Shown: positions 1-9,130, counted from the first letter of the stretch. The stretch is DNA of 64,000 nt from an uncultured Rhizobiaceae bacterium (GCA_951813045.1 CATOTF010000002.1:434001-498000); one strand, 5' to 3'. Notes: a model not told the origin generated them from the sequence alone. Made by a program: numbers and translations.

Positions 1-271
1 CTAATCGACCGCAATAAGATAATATCGAGAGTGGCCAGAGTCAAGAAATTGAGAGAACTATTTCTCATTAAACTGGCGTTTTTGAAAGAATTAACACCAA
101 ATTCGCGCCGGTTGGGGCCGTTATGGTTAATAAATTCGAAAGATAACCGATAAATCTTAACCTTGTTTTTCAAATGAACAGAAAGGTCTGTCTGTCATTT
201 TCATCCAAATTATGCCGTTTCGCCGCCACGGGTCCGTTGTGGTGGGGAGCTGAGTATTTGGAGTATAAAGC
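1..271. other. Upstream region of the VWA gene, no gene seen
   Basis: This stretch holds no supported gene. The minus-strand ORF at 157-678 is a shadow of the VWA gene. A GGAG about 10 bases before the ATG at 272 is a plausible ribosome binding site, so at least the last part is the leader of that gene. Confidence 0.5.
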
Positions 272-2353
272 ATGTTGAAAAGTCTGCGTAAAAAACTGTC
301 GTTAAGCCGGTTCATTGGAGATGACCGTGGATCAATAAAGATGTTTGCCGCACTCGGCACGCCTTTTTTGCTCTTGATGACAGGGGCCGGAGTGGACACG
401 GCTGAAGTATATCGTGCGAAAATCAACTTCCAGAACGCCGTCGATGCTGGCACATTGATGGCGGCTAAAACACTTGCTGGCACTGGCGATAAACAACTTG
501 CGGCCGAATCCGGGAAAGAAGTCTTTCTAGGGAACATTAGAAATATCGCTGCTAATATTGACGATGCCGACATCACATTCAATTTGGATAATGTTGATTG
601 TAGTGCACAACCTATCGTTTCCAACGCTACTCTTAAGAAGCGGGTTTTCTTTTCATTCATGCGAGCAGCAACGGCCAATATGGCGAACGGGCAGGTGATT
701 GATGGTTCTCAAAAGGCGACCGAAGACGAAAAGACAATAACAATGCGAGCTTCTGCAGAGGTACAATGCGGAAGTGACACGATCGAGATCGCCATGGTTC
801 TCGATAACTCCGGTTCCATGCGTTATAATGGCAAGATTAATACGTTGCGTTCAGCTGCAGCAAATCTCGTAAATACCATGCATACAAATTTGGGGAACAG
901 CGGTAAGACTGATCCTTTGAAATTCTCGCTTGTTCCATTTTCATCCATGGTCAACGTAGGTTCCGGTAATCGGAACTCAGGTTGGATGGATACGTCAGGA
1001 CAGTCATCAATTCACCATGAAAATCTGACCTGGGGTCCAGCCTTCACGCAGGTGGGCAACGGATTTCGTAACTCTTCAGGCCAATTTGTATCGCGCTTTT
1101 CCCTGTATGATCAACTACCGAACATAAGTTGGAAAGGGTGCGTTGAGGCGCGTCCTTATCCGCATCATACTGAAGACACTGCGCCCGGTATTACTGACCC
1201 CGATACATTGTTTGTGCCGACATTCGCGCCCGATACCCCCGACAATTGGACGGGACAAAGGGAGCGTGAAATTGCGATTTCAAGTCCGCAAGCGCGATGC
1301 ACCCGGTTTCAAACTCGGGGATTTTATACTCGGCGTGGGCGATTTCGTACAAGAAGTGTTCGTTTTTGTTTAGCCTGGTCGGATGGTCGTCACGGTACTC
1401 GGCATCCACAAAACTTTGCCTATCGCCCCCATTGGGACGACCGCATTCAATATAATCGTGGCAACTATATAGGTCCAACAGGAGGAAGTTTAGTATGGGT
1501 TGATGGAAATCTGATCTCCGAAGAATGGTATCAGAACAATTACCTTCGTGATGATCATAATTTTCCTGCTGCCCTCAATGAAGACCCCCGTATGGACAAA
1601 TATACCGGCACGGATGATGGATATTTTGGTGGTCAATATGCACGCCAAAAATGGGCCTGGAAATACCTCAATAACGCAAACCCTCACGACGTGAACAATG
1701 GGTATTCGAGGCTTCCAAATGTATTCGGAGTTCAGGGCGGGCCAAACGTGTTTTGCGAGTCGCAACCGCTAACGGACCTGACAACTAGCAAAAGCGCGGT
1801 GATTAACGCTATTTCTTCAATGCAAGCACAAGGTGCCACCAATGTGCAGGCCGGTATTGGATGGGGCTGGAGAACTCTTTCTCCAACCGAACCATTCACC
1901 AACGGTCGGGATTATACACAGAGTGATAACAAAAAAATCATGATCGTCATGACGGACGGTAACAATACTGCCTACCCGATCAACTTTGGTGCTTCCGGTC
2001 ACTCGCTTAAGAACAAAAGCTATTACGACACGTTTGCACACTCCGTGAATAACAGGATTTTTGATGGATTTACCGCTATCGCAAACCCAAACCACGACTT
2101 CAATACGTTCCGTCAGGCAATGGATAGTCACATGGCTAAGACGTGTACCAACGCAAAGAACGCAGGAATTAGAATTTATTCAATTGCGTTTGATGTACCC
2201 AACGGGTCGAGCGTGAAAACACTATTGGAGAATTGTGCTTCAACCGATGTCGGCGGTTCGAAACTCTATTTCGACGCTGCCAACAATGCGCAATTGGTAT
2301 CAACATTCCAGACTATTGCTGAGCAATTGTCAGAACTTACAATTACAAAATAA
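272..2353 (+). CDS. Tad/TadG-like pilus-assembly protein with VWA domain
   Basis: A 693-residue protein with a TadE/TadG-type N-terminus: a short basic segment, then DDRGSIKMFAALGTPFLLLM at about residues 17-36, a membrane anchor typical of Flp pilus pseudopilin-like proteins. A von Willebrand factor A domain follows. Its MIDAS motif DNSGS lies at about 178-182 and its second part (MIVMTDGNNT) near residue 555, so the VWA fold is interrupted by a long insert. That insert has an unusually arginine-rich stretch around 340-375. Proteins of this kind are exported and stay at the envelope; a role in adhesion or Tad pilus assembly is inferred from the family. No other tad genes are in the window, so it appears as an orphan here. 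The ATG at 272 follows a GGAG box and a strong terminator follows the stop. Confidence 0.82.
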   Translation: MLKSLRKKLSLSRFIGDDRGSIKMFAALGTPFLLLMTGAGVDTAEVYRAKINFQNAVDAGTLMAAKTLAGTGDKQLAAESGKEVFLGNIRNIAANIDDADITFNLDNVDCSAQPIVSNATLKKRVFFSFMRAATANMANGQVIDGSQKATEDEKTITMRASAEVQCGSDTIEIAMVLDNSGSMRYNGKINTLRSAAANLVNTMHTNLGNSGKTDPLKFSLVPFSSMVNVGSGNRNSGWMDTSGQSSIHHENLTWGPAFTQVGNGFRNSSGQFVSRFSLYDQLPNISWKGCVEARPYPHHTEDTAPGITDPDTLFVPTFAPDTPDNWTGQREREIAISSPQARCTRFQTRGFYTRRGRFRTRSVRFCLAWSDGRHGTRHPQNFAYRPHWDDRIQYNRGNYIGPTGGSLVWVDGNLISEEWYQNNYLRDDHNFPAALNEDPRMDKYTGTDDGYFGGQYARQKWAWKYLNNANPHDVNNGYSRLPNVFGVQGGPNVFCESQPLTDLTTSKSAVINAISSMQAQGATNVQAGIGWGWRTLSPTEPFTNGRDYTQSDNKKIMIVMTDGNNTAYPINFGASGHSLKNKSYYDTFAHSVNNRIFDGFTAIANPNHDFNTFRQAMDSHMAKTCTNAKNAGIRIYSIAFDVPNGSSVKTLLENCASTDVGGSKLYFDAANNAQLVSTFQTIAEQLSELTITK

Positions 2354-2374
2354 TATCGACGATGATTATGAGTC

Positions 2375-2416
2375 GCCGGATCCATCAAAATTCACTGATG
2401 GATCCGGCATCTTTTC
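2375..2416 (+). terminator. Rho-independent terminator after the VWA gene
   Basis: A perfect 13-bp stem (GCCGGATCCATCA with TGATGGATCCGGC, loop of 8 bases) ends at 2408 and is followed by a T-rich run. It lies 20 bases after the stop codon of the VWA gene. Confidence 0.85.
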
Positions 2417-2549
2417 GTCTTGAATAGTTTACGAATCCATAAAACGCCATTGCGATCTACATTGCTGTGCGCACAGATGTGGAAGCTCCCATTCGCTATG
2501 TAAACTAAGGCAATTGTGGGAAAATCACGCAACAGGGTGCATAGAGTTG

Positions 2550-3665
2550 CTAAGCGGTTCCCGTTTTTTTGTGCGGGATCAGTTCGCCGCGAAGATCATC
2601 GCCCGTCAGCAGTTCACTCTTAACCGGCCTTGCCGGAGCAAATAAGCTGCCCTGGCCAAAGGGAACGTCAAAGTCGATGAGGGCAAGGGCGTCACTGTCC
2701 CGTTCCACATCGGTTGCGATGAGTTGGATACCCGCTTCTTCGAGAGTTTTTGCCATCAGCGCCGGGTTGAGACTGGTCGTTCTTTCATCAAACTCTGCAT
2801 GAATTAGGATGGAAGCCGGTACTTTAACAAATCGGAATCCAAAATCTGCGAGTTCCTCGAGATCCATATTCAAATCAAGAGACTGGGACAGGTTTAGTCT
2901 AAAACCCAACTCAGTAATTTTACGTACTCTCTTGCGCGCTTTTGAATTCAAGAGCTGGAAATCGCGCTGACGAATTTCAATCACCAAAGAATCGCAGAAC
3001 TGTTCATTTTCAGAGAGGTTTACGAGGATTTTATCAAAACTTTTCTGTTTGTTTAGCGTGTCTGACGATAGCGCGCAGACTACTCCCGCACTCTTTTTTT
3101 GATCAGACAATTTGTGCAGCATACGAATTGAACTGGAAATCACCTTCTTGTCCATCGATGATAACAGCTCTCCTTGTTCTGCTAACTGAAGAAACTGATG
3201 TTGATCCAAATAGGTGCTATTTCCCGTTGGAAGGCGCATGAAGGCGTCAAAGTAGGCCGGTTGTCTGTTTTTAAATTCAACAATGGGCTGTAGCTGCATG
3301 CTGAGGCCATTGTTCTGCAAAGCGTCAGCCAATCTGCTGGTGATTGATTCGACATTACCTGGTGTCATCGCAGACGGCTGGTTGAACGGATCGAGTGTTG
3401 CAATGGGCATGCCGGACTCCGACGTTTGAACATCGGCAGATTCTGTAACAGATTCTGAAAATAGCGTGGAACTGTCGTCCGATTCTGGTCTGGCTGCAGA
3501 AAAGTCTGAACGAACATTAGCCAGTTGTACTTTCAATTCTTCGTCTGAAGTTGCCAGCTCGTGGCGCACATGATGAACCATTTCCCCGAGACGGTGTTCC
3601 ATATCGTCACGAAATTCCCCCAGATTACCTACTTCCTGGCGTAAAAACGTCAATTCACGCCCCAT
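2550..3665 (-). CDS. EAL-domain protein, degenerate active site, N-terminus cut by an IS
   Basis: From the first available Met, residues 1-60 are a charged, probably coiled-coil segment and residues 105-360 an EAL-type domain. The signature EAL (within YEALLR) reads as DAF at about residues 140-142. The usual metal and catalytic positions further on are also altered (KVPASI in place of the normal KID region), so phosphodiesterase activity against c-di-GMP is unlikely and a binding role is more plausible. The frame stays open upstream to base 3740 and encodes a hydrophobic segment (VNALLFIGFLLF), so a membrane helix belonged to the gene. At 3741 it runs into the IS end and soon meets a stop. 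Membrane helix, coiled coil and EAL in that order recall the flagellar c-di-GMP receptor TipF; that link is inference. The surviving gene may be translated from an internal Met or be dead. Confidence 0.75.
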   Translation of the reverse strand: MGRELTFLRQEVGNLGEFRDDMEHRLGEMVHHVRHELATSDEELKVQLANVRSDFSAARPESDDSSTLFSESVTESADVQTSESGMPIATLDPFNQPSAMTPGNVESITSRLADALQNNGLSMQLQPIVEFKNRQPAYFDAFMRLPTGNSTYLDQHQFLQLAEQGELLSSMDKKVISSSIRMLHKLSDQKKSAGVVCALSSDTLNKQKSFDKILVNLSENEQFCDSLVIEIRQRDFQLLNSKARKRVRKITELGFRLNLSQSLDLNMDLEELADFGFRFVKVPASILIHAEFDERTTSLNPALMAKTLEEAGIQLIATDVERDSDALALIDFDVPFGQGSLFAPARPVKSELLTGDDLRGELIPHKKTGTA

Positions 3666-3794
3666 TTCAATTTGCTTTTGAAATAGCAGGAACCCAATGA
3701 ATAAAAGGGCGTTTACAACAGTGTTCGTAGTCAGGGTATTTGAGACAGATGGTGGTCTGATTTAAGAGAGACTCTAGCTCATCTGTTGTTTGTA

Positions 3795-4775
3795 TTATGC
3801 GGCTTGTTTGCGGTGTTGCAAGCGCCGCGTTTCGATGGTTTTTTGTTTGATCCTTTCTCTTCGCTTCAATATCTCATTTTTGCGCCCGAAGTAGACGTCC
3901 GCAGGCGTGAGATTACTCAGGCTCTCGTGGTATCTGTGATGATTATAATGTTCGATGAAAGCTTCGATCTGCCGGTTTAAGTCACTTGGTATGAAGTAGT
4001 GTTCCAGCAAGATGCGGTTCTTCAGGGTTTGATGCCAGCGTTCAATCTTGCCTTGGGTTTGCGGGTGATAAGGCGCACCGCGAACATGACCCATGCCTTT
4101 GCCATCCAACCACTCTGCCAGATCACTGGATATGTAGCAGGGGCCATTATCAGATAGTAGCCGGGGTTTATGCGCAACGTTGGCCCTGTCGCAGCCTGAG
4201 GCCTGAAGCGCCATTTCCAATGTATCGGTCACATCCGATGTGTTCATGGTGGTACACAGCTTCCAGGCAATGATGTATCGCGAATAATCATCAAGGATCG
4301 TACTGAGATAGAACCAACCCCAGCCAATGACCTTCAGATAGGTGAAGTCTGTTTGCCACAGCTGGTTGATGGCTGTGGTCTTGTCGCGGAACTCACTGGC
4401 AGCTTTCATGACGATAAATGCCGGGCTGGTGATCAGGTCCAGGGCCTTGAGCAGTCGGTACACTGAGCTTTCCGATACAAAATAGGCCTTCGTGTCTGTG
4501 AATGTCACAGCCAGTTCACGAGGAGACAGTTCCGGTTGATCAAGGGCCAGATCAATGATCTGTGCCCGTATATTTTCTGGCACGCGGTTCCAGGCTCTGT
4601 TGGGACCAGAACGTTTGTCTTCCAATCCTGTCTCACCCAATCGCTGATACAAATCATACCAGCGATAAAAAGTTGGCCGTGAGACGCCAAGCTTATCAAG
4701 TGTCACCTTGGCTGGCAGATGTGATTGTTCAACAATTCGGATGATTTCCAGTTTCTCAGATGCTGGGTATCTCAT
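3795..4775 (-). CDS. IS3-family transposase OrfB (DDE integrase)
   Basis: A 326-residue protein with an N-terminal helix-turn-helix (SRPTFYRWYDLYQRLG) and an rve-type integrase core. The three catalytic acidic residues can be assigned to WQTDFTYL, LLSDNGPCY and QGKIERWH. The tail is basic. It overlaps OrfA by four bases (ATGA), so the second frame is probably translated by coupling or frameshifting. The frame is intact, so the element may still be active. Confidence 0.9.
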   Translation of the reverse strand: MRYPASEKLEIIRIVEQSHLPAKVTLDKLGVSRPTFYRWYDLYQRLGETGLEDKRSGPNRAWNRVPENIRAQIIDLALDQPELSPRELAVTFTDTKAYFVSESSVYRLLKALDLITSPAFIVMKAASEFRDKTTAINQLWQTDFTYLKVIGWGWFYLSTILDDYSRYIIAWKLCTTMNTSDVTDTLEMALQASGCDRANVAHKPRLLSDNGPCYISSDLAEWLDGKGMGHVRGAPYHPQTQGKIERWHQTLKNRILLEHYFIPSDLNRQIEAFIEHYNHHRYHESLSNLTPADVYFGRKNEILKRRERIKQKTIETRRLQHRKQAA

Positions 4776-5182
4776 TCGATATCCTCCCCATCCGCGATCA
4801 TGCTTTTTTTAAGAAGACGGTTTTCCAGCGTGAGATCTGCCACGCATTCCTTCAGATCACGGGCTTCACGGCGCAGACCTTTGACCTCATCGGTGGAAGC
4901 CTCACGCACTATATCGCCTGACAGACGCTTTTTACCGGCCTCCATAAACTCCTTCGACCATTTGTAGTACATGCTTTCAGCAAGACCTTCACGGCGGCAC
5001 AGTTCAGCTATGCTGTCTTCACCGCGCAAGCCATCAAGCACAATGCGGATCTTTTCCTCCGCACTATACTGACGGCGGGTCTTGCGTTTGATGGTTCGGA
5101 TCAATTTCTCTGAACCTGATCCTTGGGTTCCTGATTTATGTCTCATCTTCGCTCCATAAGGGCTACGATGAACCAAAATCAT
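4772..5182 (-). CDS. IS3-family transposase OrfA (helix-turn-helix)
   Basis: A 136-residue transposase subunit with a KTRRQYSAEEKIRIVLDGLR helix-turn-helix region and a C-terminal leucine-zipper-like stretch (LKECVADLTLENRLLKKSM), as in IS3-family OrfA proteins. The Met at codon 13 (MRHKSG) is an alternative start that would fit the usual family length better. It lies just inside the IS end at 5211. Confidence 0.88.
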   Translation of the reverse strand: MILVHRSPYGAKMRHKSGTQGSGSEKLIRTIKRKTRRQYSAEEKIRIVLDGLRGEDSIAELCRREGLAESMYYKWSKEFMEAGKKRLSGDIVREASTDEVKGLRREARDLKECVADLTLENRLLKKSMIADGEDIE

Positions 5183-5211
5183 CTCTTAAGAAAAATCAAA
5201 CCTCTGTCTCA

Positions 5212-5548
5212 TGAATGCTGACGGGGAACATCGTGTTCCGATGTGGCTCAATGGTCGAAAAGCATCGTCTGCCCCCGTGCCAACATCGTTGGTACGAACA
5301 ATCAATTCCTGGATCGGACGCAAGAGGGTGCGCAGAAATATCGCGCCAATTACACCAGCCATGATAAGATTACCGGCTGCGAGCGTCAGGAAGCCGCCAA
5401 TGCTTCGTAGTCTGAACTGAGTGTCGATCAGCTTTTCAATGCCAATGACGATTCCAAGAGATATGAGTGGTAGGAGGGCAACCAGTGTTAAGGCTCCGAA
5501 TACAACCATCCACAAAGCTGGCCGCCATTTTTGCTTAACCGTAGTCAA
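5212..5548 (-). pseudogene. Sensor histidine kinase, N-terminal remnant
   Basis: The gene starts with a TTG that overlaps the stop of the response regulator (GGTTGA). It encodes a cytoplasmic tip, a membrane helix (ALWMVVFGALTLVALLPLIS), a second hydrophobic segment and the beginning of a HAMP linker (LLRPIQELIVRTNDVG). After about 112 codons it runs into the IS end at 5211. The HAMP remainder, the dimerisation/phosphoacceptor domain and the ATPase domain are missing. They are not found on the other side of the IS, where an unrelated EAL gene begins. The sensor is therefore lost, leaving the response regulator without its partner here. Confidence 0.8.
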
Positions 5549-6246
5549 CCGTTCGCCTCGCAAGTGTCGAGCTGAAAGCCAACCCCATGCACGGTTCGCA
5601 CAGCATTTTGGCAACCGGCCTCTCTCATTTTAGAACGGAGATTACGGACATGACTGTCAATTGTCCGGTCCGATACATGAATGTTTTCGGGCCAGGCACG
5701 GTCCAGCAATGTAGTGCGGCTGTATACTTGGCTGGGGCGGGTTATGAGAACACAAAGAATGTCGAATTCAGTCGCCGTGAGGTCAACAATATTACCTCCC
5801 ACTCCAACCGAATGGCGACCTTTATCGAGTGTAACGATGCCATGGGTGAATACTTCTGAAGTTGGGATGGCCGGTTTAGAACCGCCAACCCTTTTCAAGA
5901 TGGCGTTCACCCTTGCAACCAGTTCCCTGGGGCTAAAGGGCTTTGTTACGTAGTCATCTCCACCGATTTCCAATCCAACGATACGGTCTACCTCTTCATC
6001 GCGCGCGGACAGGAATAGAATTGGGCAATCTGAAATTTTGCGGATGGTTCTGCAGACTTCGAGCCCATCCATATTCGGCATGCCAACATCCAGGATAATA
6101 AGATCGGTAAGATCGTGCTGGAATGTAGCAATGGCCTGCACGCCGTCTTCAACCAGTACTGTGTCCAAACCGGCATTTTGCAGGGCGAAGTCGATGATGT
6201 CGCGGATGTGCGGTTCATCATCTGCAATCAAGATGCGTTTTTTCAT
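5545..6246 (-). CDS. OmpR-family response regulator
   Basis: A 233-residue regulator. The receiver domain at residues 3-115 has the acidic pocket (ADDEP), the phosphoacceptor Asp53 in IILDVGMPNMDG and the conserved lysine in YVTKPFSP. A winged-helix DNA-binding domain follows at 130-228 (DRTIDSHVRNLRSKM recognition region). It overlaps the upstream DUF4173 gene by four bases (ATGA) and the downstream kinase remnant by three or four. The three genes thus form one minus-strand operon. Because the partner kinase is truncated by an IS, this regulator may be orphaned or cross-regulated. Confidence 0.92.
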   Translation of the reverse strand: MKKRILIADDEPHIRDIIDFALQNAGLDTVLVEDGVQAIATFQHDLTDLIILDVGMPNMDGLEVCRTIRKISDCPILFLSARDEEVDRIVGLEIGGDDYVTKPFSPRELVARVNAILKRVGGSKPAIPTSEVFTHGIVTLDKGRHSVGVGGNIVDLTATEFDILCVLITRPSQVYSRTTLLDRAWPENIHVSDRTIDSHVRNLRSKMREAGCQNAVRTVHGVGFQLDTCEANG

Positions 6247-7814
6247 GGAACGAATCTCATTATCTCAACTTCTTCCTGTCGGCTGTCATTAGCACCGCCT
6301 TGCGCCTCAATAAACCACTTCAGTCGCTGCCCGCGAAAGCTCCACGATCTCCAGTCCTCGCTTATCGCTTGCGCAACGTCAGCAAGCAGCTTTTTCTCAA
6401 GGGATTTCAATCTGATTTTTTGAAGCTGGGCGAGACCATCTGATTGCCGGATTTCGATGAGAGCCGGCAACGCGAATGCGCCAAGTTGAGAGATATAGTT
6501 TCGATCAATCGCGCCGTAAATGTGCTTCTCGCTCACCTGTGGGTTAGACAGGTTATAATGGGCAATCGTTTGCGGGAAATTTATGAAACTTGTGACGTAA
6601 AGTGTGGTTACGAGCGTCAATACATTGGCCGACACTAACCACCCGGTGCTGCGACCAAGTGAAAAACGGGCCACGATCAGCGCCAGTCCAGCCATAACAA
6701 GAAACATCCAGATCAACGCTGCGATACGCCAATAGGTCAAAGCATAGGTCTCGATGTAGAGTTCCAGTCGAAATACCGAAGAAGCAACAAGGAGAATGTT
6801 CTGGGCGACCCAGGCTAAAACAAGCCATTTTATTGTAACATCCCGCTCTCCAGGCCCGTTTGGGCGCATGGCGATGATCACGAATAATCCAGCGATAATT
6901 GCTGCTGCAACCAGCGGGTAGGCACCCCTGTGGACGTAGGAGGCATGCGTCATGCCATCGGGGAGTTCGGACCCCACCCAAAGGTAAGTAAGATCAAGCA
7001 TGGACTGCATTGCAAAAACCAGATTGAACAAAATCAGGCAGCGCTTGAAAAATGCGTCGTTGCGTTCTGAACGGTCAGGGGTGCCGTCGCTGGGAAGAGA
7101 AAGGCCCACCAAAATTCGGGTCGAACGTACAAGGCGCTTAATCGGCATTTTGTGTTCAAGAAAGGGCCAAGCAAACCAGATTAGCGAAACCCAGAATAGG
7201 GATCGGTAACTGAAGATTGCGGCCAGTATCGCTTCCAAATTGTTGGCATCAAGCCACTTTTCCCAAACGGGATTTGCCACGGCAAACAGGCCAACAAACA
7301 CACACGTGAAGAGGATGGGGAGAACCCAGCCGACCAGATGCGCCGTCGGCTTCCATCCGTTATCGCTAGGCCGTTTGATTTTACGCGACAGAATTGGGAA
7401 CCGAAACGGCGCCATAATTATTGCAGTAACAAAGGAATCCAACCAGCTCGACCAATCTTCCGGCCACACATTCGTGTTTTGGTCGCGCAACACTGTTAGT
7501 GCTGCAAATGTCCCCGCCAGAGCGAATAATACGGATAGCACGTTGAATGCTTCAAGTAGCGGCAATATCCCGATACAGAAACTCAAGGCGCCCCAAATAA
7601 CCCGCCGTAATGAGACTCGACTGCTGTACAAGATAATATGTAGAACAACTAGGCCACCCAGAAACAGCGCAAGGGCAAGTTTTGGTAAATGCGACCAGAG
7701 CAAAAAATCACCGAAAATCACTACTGTGAAAATAACGGCGAATGGAAGAGGTTTGCCGAGGGCTATCGGTTTAAGTGCTGTGTAATATCCGGCAAGTAGT
7801 GTCGTCCTGCTCAT
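6243..7814 (-). CDS. DUF4173 multi-pass membrane protein
   Basis: From the Met at 7814 (27 codons into the longest frame, preceded by AAGGGA) this is a protein of about 523 residues with roughly a dozen hydrophobic helices. The C-terminal soluble tail carries a run of charged residues. The pattern, including the conserved central region (DLTYLWVGSELPDGMTHASY) and YVHRGAYPL, matches the DUF4173 family, whose function is unknown to me. It is the first gene of an operon with a response regulator and a histidine kinase. A role as a signalling partner or as a target of that system is inference. Confidence 0.8.
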   Translation of the reverse strand: MSRTTLLAGYYTALKPIALGKPLPFAVIFTVVIFGDFLLWSHLPKLALALFLGGLVVLHIILYSSRVSLRRVIWGALSFCIGILPLLEAFNVLSVLFALAGTFAALTVLRDQNTNVWPEDWSSWLDSFVTAIIMAPFRFPILSRKIKRPSDNGWKPTAHLVGWVLPILFTCVFVGLFAVANPVWEKWLDANNLEAILAAIFSYRSLFWVSLIWFAWPFLEHKMPIKRLVRSTRILVGLSLPSDGTPDRSERNDAFFKRCLILFNLVFAMQSMLDLTYLWVGSELPDGMTHASYVHRGAYPLVAAAIIAGLFVIIAMRPNGPGERDVTIKWLVLAWVAQNILLVASSVFRLELYIETYALTYWRIAALIWMFLVMAGLALIVARFSLGRSTGWLVSANVLTLVTTLYVTSFINFPQTIAHYNLSNPQVSEKHIYGAIDRNYISQLGAFALPALIEIRQSDGLAQLQKIRLKSLEKKLLADVAQAISEDWRSWSFRGQRLKWFIEAQGGANDSRQEEVEIMRFVP

Positions 7815-7954
7815 GGGGTTTTTCCCTTGTGATTTGAGTTGTTGAGGAGACCACCTCGCCAGCTTCATCACACAACACCTCGAGCCACCATCCATCTTTA
7901 AGGAGGGAGTAGGGCAAACATGGTCTATCTGGATTTTTACGGTGTAGCGGTCTC

Positions 7955-8242
7955 ATGATACAGAATCTGACCGAAACAATTGCAGCCGGTTGGGCGGGTT
8001 TCAGGGGAAAATCTGCAGATTTGTGCAATTGTTGTGCAGGCGGTTCCAAATCATGGTTGAATGTGATTGGAAATCACTGGTCTGGCTCGACCTGGTGCGA
8101 AATTATGGAATTAAGGCTCATATCGCCCGGTATCAATTTCCATCCCGTCCAACGCGCCACTTGGGATGAGCCGGATGAACTCGTGCACCTTGACGCTTAT
8201 GCCTCGACAATTTACCGCATGGTTTCACACGTTTCCAATTGA
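7955..8242 (+). CDS. Small hypothetical ORF upstream of the HAD gene
   Basis: I do not recognise this 95-codon frame. The C-terminal third (WDEPDELVHLDAYASTIYRM) reads like real coding sequence and ends ten bases before the next gene, but the first half looks low in information. A later Met (MELRLISPG, at about 8105) could be the true start. No clear ribosome binding site is visible. The rest of the 7815-8251 interval, between the divergent DUF4173 and HAD genes, shows nothing else that I can support and should contain both promoters. Confidence 0.3.
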   Translation: MIQNLTETIAAGWAGFRGKSADLCNCCAGGSKSWLNVIGNHWSGSTWCEIMELRLISPGINFHPVQRATWDEPDELVHLDAYASTIYRMVSHVSN

Positions 8243-8251
8243 GAATCCTTC

Positions 8252-9127
8252 ATGTCACAACGCCTTGATGGCCTAAATGCCCTTACCGAACATTATGGGG
8301 CCATTCTTTGTGATGTATGGGGTGTGATACATAACGGGCGCGATGTTTATCACCGCGCAGTGCAAGCTTTGGCCTCGTTTCGCAAGCAAGGTGGCAAGGT
8401 GGTGCTCATCACCAATTCCCCGCGACCAAATCAAGGTGTTTTGGCGCAATTGAACGACATGGGTGTCCAAACGGATGCCTACAATGAAATTGTCACATCC
8501 GGCGATGTTACCCGTACCTTGATTGCCGAGGCTGTAGCGGAAACCAATGGCCCGGTGTTTCACCTTGGACCGGGCAGGGATAACCCATTGTATGATGGGC
8601 TCAATGTGGAATTGAGTGATGATTCGGCGTGCGCATCTGTTGTTTGTACCGGGCTAGTGGACGATGAAGCGGAAAAACCAGAAGACTATCGCGATCAACT
8701 TTTGCAACTCGTTGAAAGAAAAGTCCCGTTCATTTGCGCAAACCCCGACCTTGTTGTCGAACGTGGTGACCGACTGGTTTATTGCGCGGGGGCATTGGCA
8801 AAACTGTATAACGAGTTGGGTGGGGAAACCCGGGTCGCGGGCAAACCTCATGCTCCAATCTATCGCTTGGCCAAACAAAAACTCGCGGACCTTTCCGGCG
8901 GTCAATTCGATGAAAGACGCATAATTGCCATCGGTGATGGCATGCCCACAGATGTCGCTGGCGCGCAGAATAACGGGGTGGATCTCCTTTATATCAGTGC
9001 AGGAATTCATCACGCTGATTATGGCCCGGCGGATGATCCTGACGAATTGGCATTAAACCAATTCCTGCGCGACAACGGTGCTTCGCCACAATACTGGATG
9101 CCGCGCCTTTGGTGGGATGCAAACTGA
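8252..9127 (+). CDS. TIGR01459-type HAD phosphatase (NagD-like)
   Basis: A 291-residue HAD-superfamily hydrolase. Motif I is LCDVWGVIHNG near residues 19-29, motif II (VLITNSPRP) follows, and the C-terminal motif with the metal-binding aspartates is AIGDGMPTDVAGAQ. The length and the DVWGV signature match the TIGR01459 subfamily, common in Hyphomicrobiales and often next to ribF, as here (three bases between stop and start). The substrate is not known; because of the pairing with ribF a small phosphorylated metabolite is plausible but unproven. Confidence 0.9.
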   Translation: MSQRLDGLNALTEHYGAILCDVWGVIHNGRDVYHRAVQALASFRKQGGKVVLITNSPRPNQGVLAQLNDMGVQTDAYNEIVTSGDVTRTLIAEAVAETNGPVFHLGPGRDNPLYDGLNVELSDDSACASVVCTGLVDDEAEKPEDYRDQLLQLVERKVPFICANPDLVVERGDRLVYCAGALAKLYNELGGETRVAGKPHAPIYRLAKQKLADLSGGQFDERRIIAIGDGMPTDVAGAQNNGVDLLYISAGIHHADYGPADDPDELALNQFLRDNGASPQYWMPRLWWDAN

Positions 9128-9130
9128 ACC

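Larger units (their letters stand above)
3741..5211 (-). mobile_element. IS3-family insertion sequence between truncated kinase and EAL genes
   Basis: The element is 1471 bp. Its ends are imperfect inverted repeats starting TGAGACAGA followed by a GGT..TGATTT block: the left end is at 3741 and the right end, read on the minus strand, is at 5211. It carries two overlapping minus-strand transposase frames. The flanking bases (GTATT on the left, TGAAT on the right) do not form a target duplication. Both flanking genes are truncated at the junctions, which suggests an adjacent deletion or recombination. Confidence 0.85.

Noticed and set aside
157-678. 173-codon minus-strand ORF at the window start
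   Set aside because: It lies opposite the well-supported VWA gene and has no protein-family features.
1143-1373. Plus-strand ORF in another frame inside the VWA gene, possible double frameshift
   Set aside because: The main frame is open throughout and the alternative peptide has no recognisable features. I kept only the Arg-rich note.
5587-5953. Plus-strand ORFs opposite the response regulator
   Set aside because: They are shadows; the minus-strand receiver and winged-helix motifs are unambiguous.
7771-8049. Minus-strand ORF of 92 codons upstream of DUF4173
   Set aside because: Overlaps the DUF4173 start in another frame and shows no family pattern or ribosome binding site.
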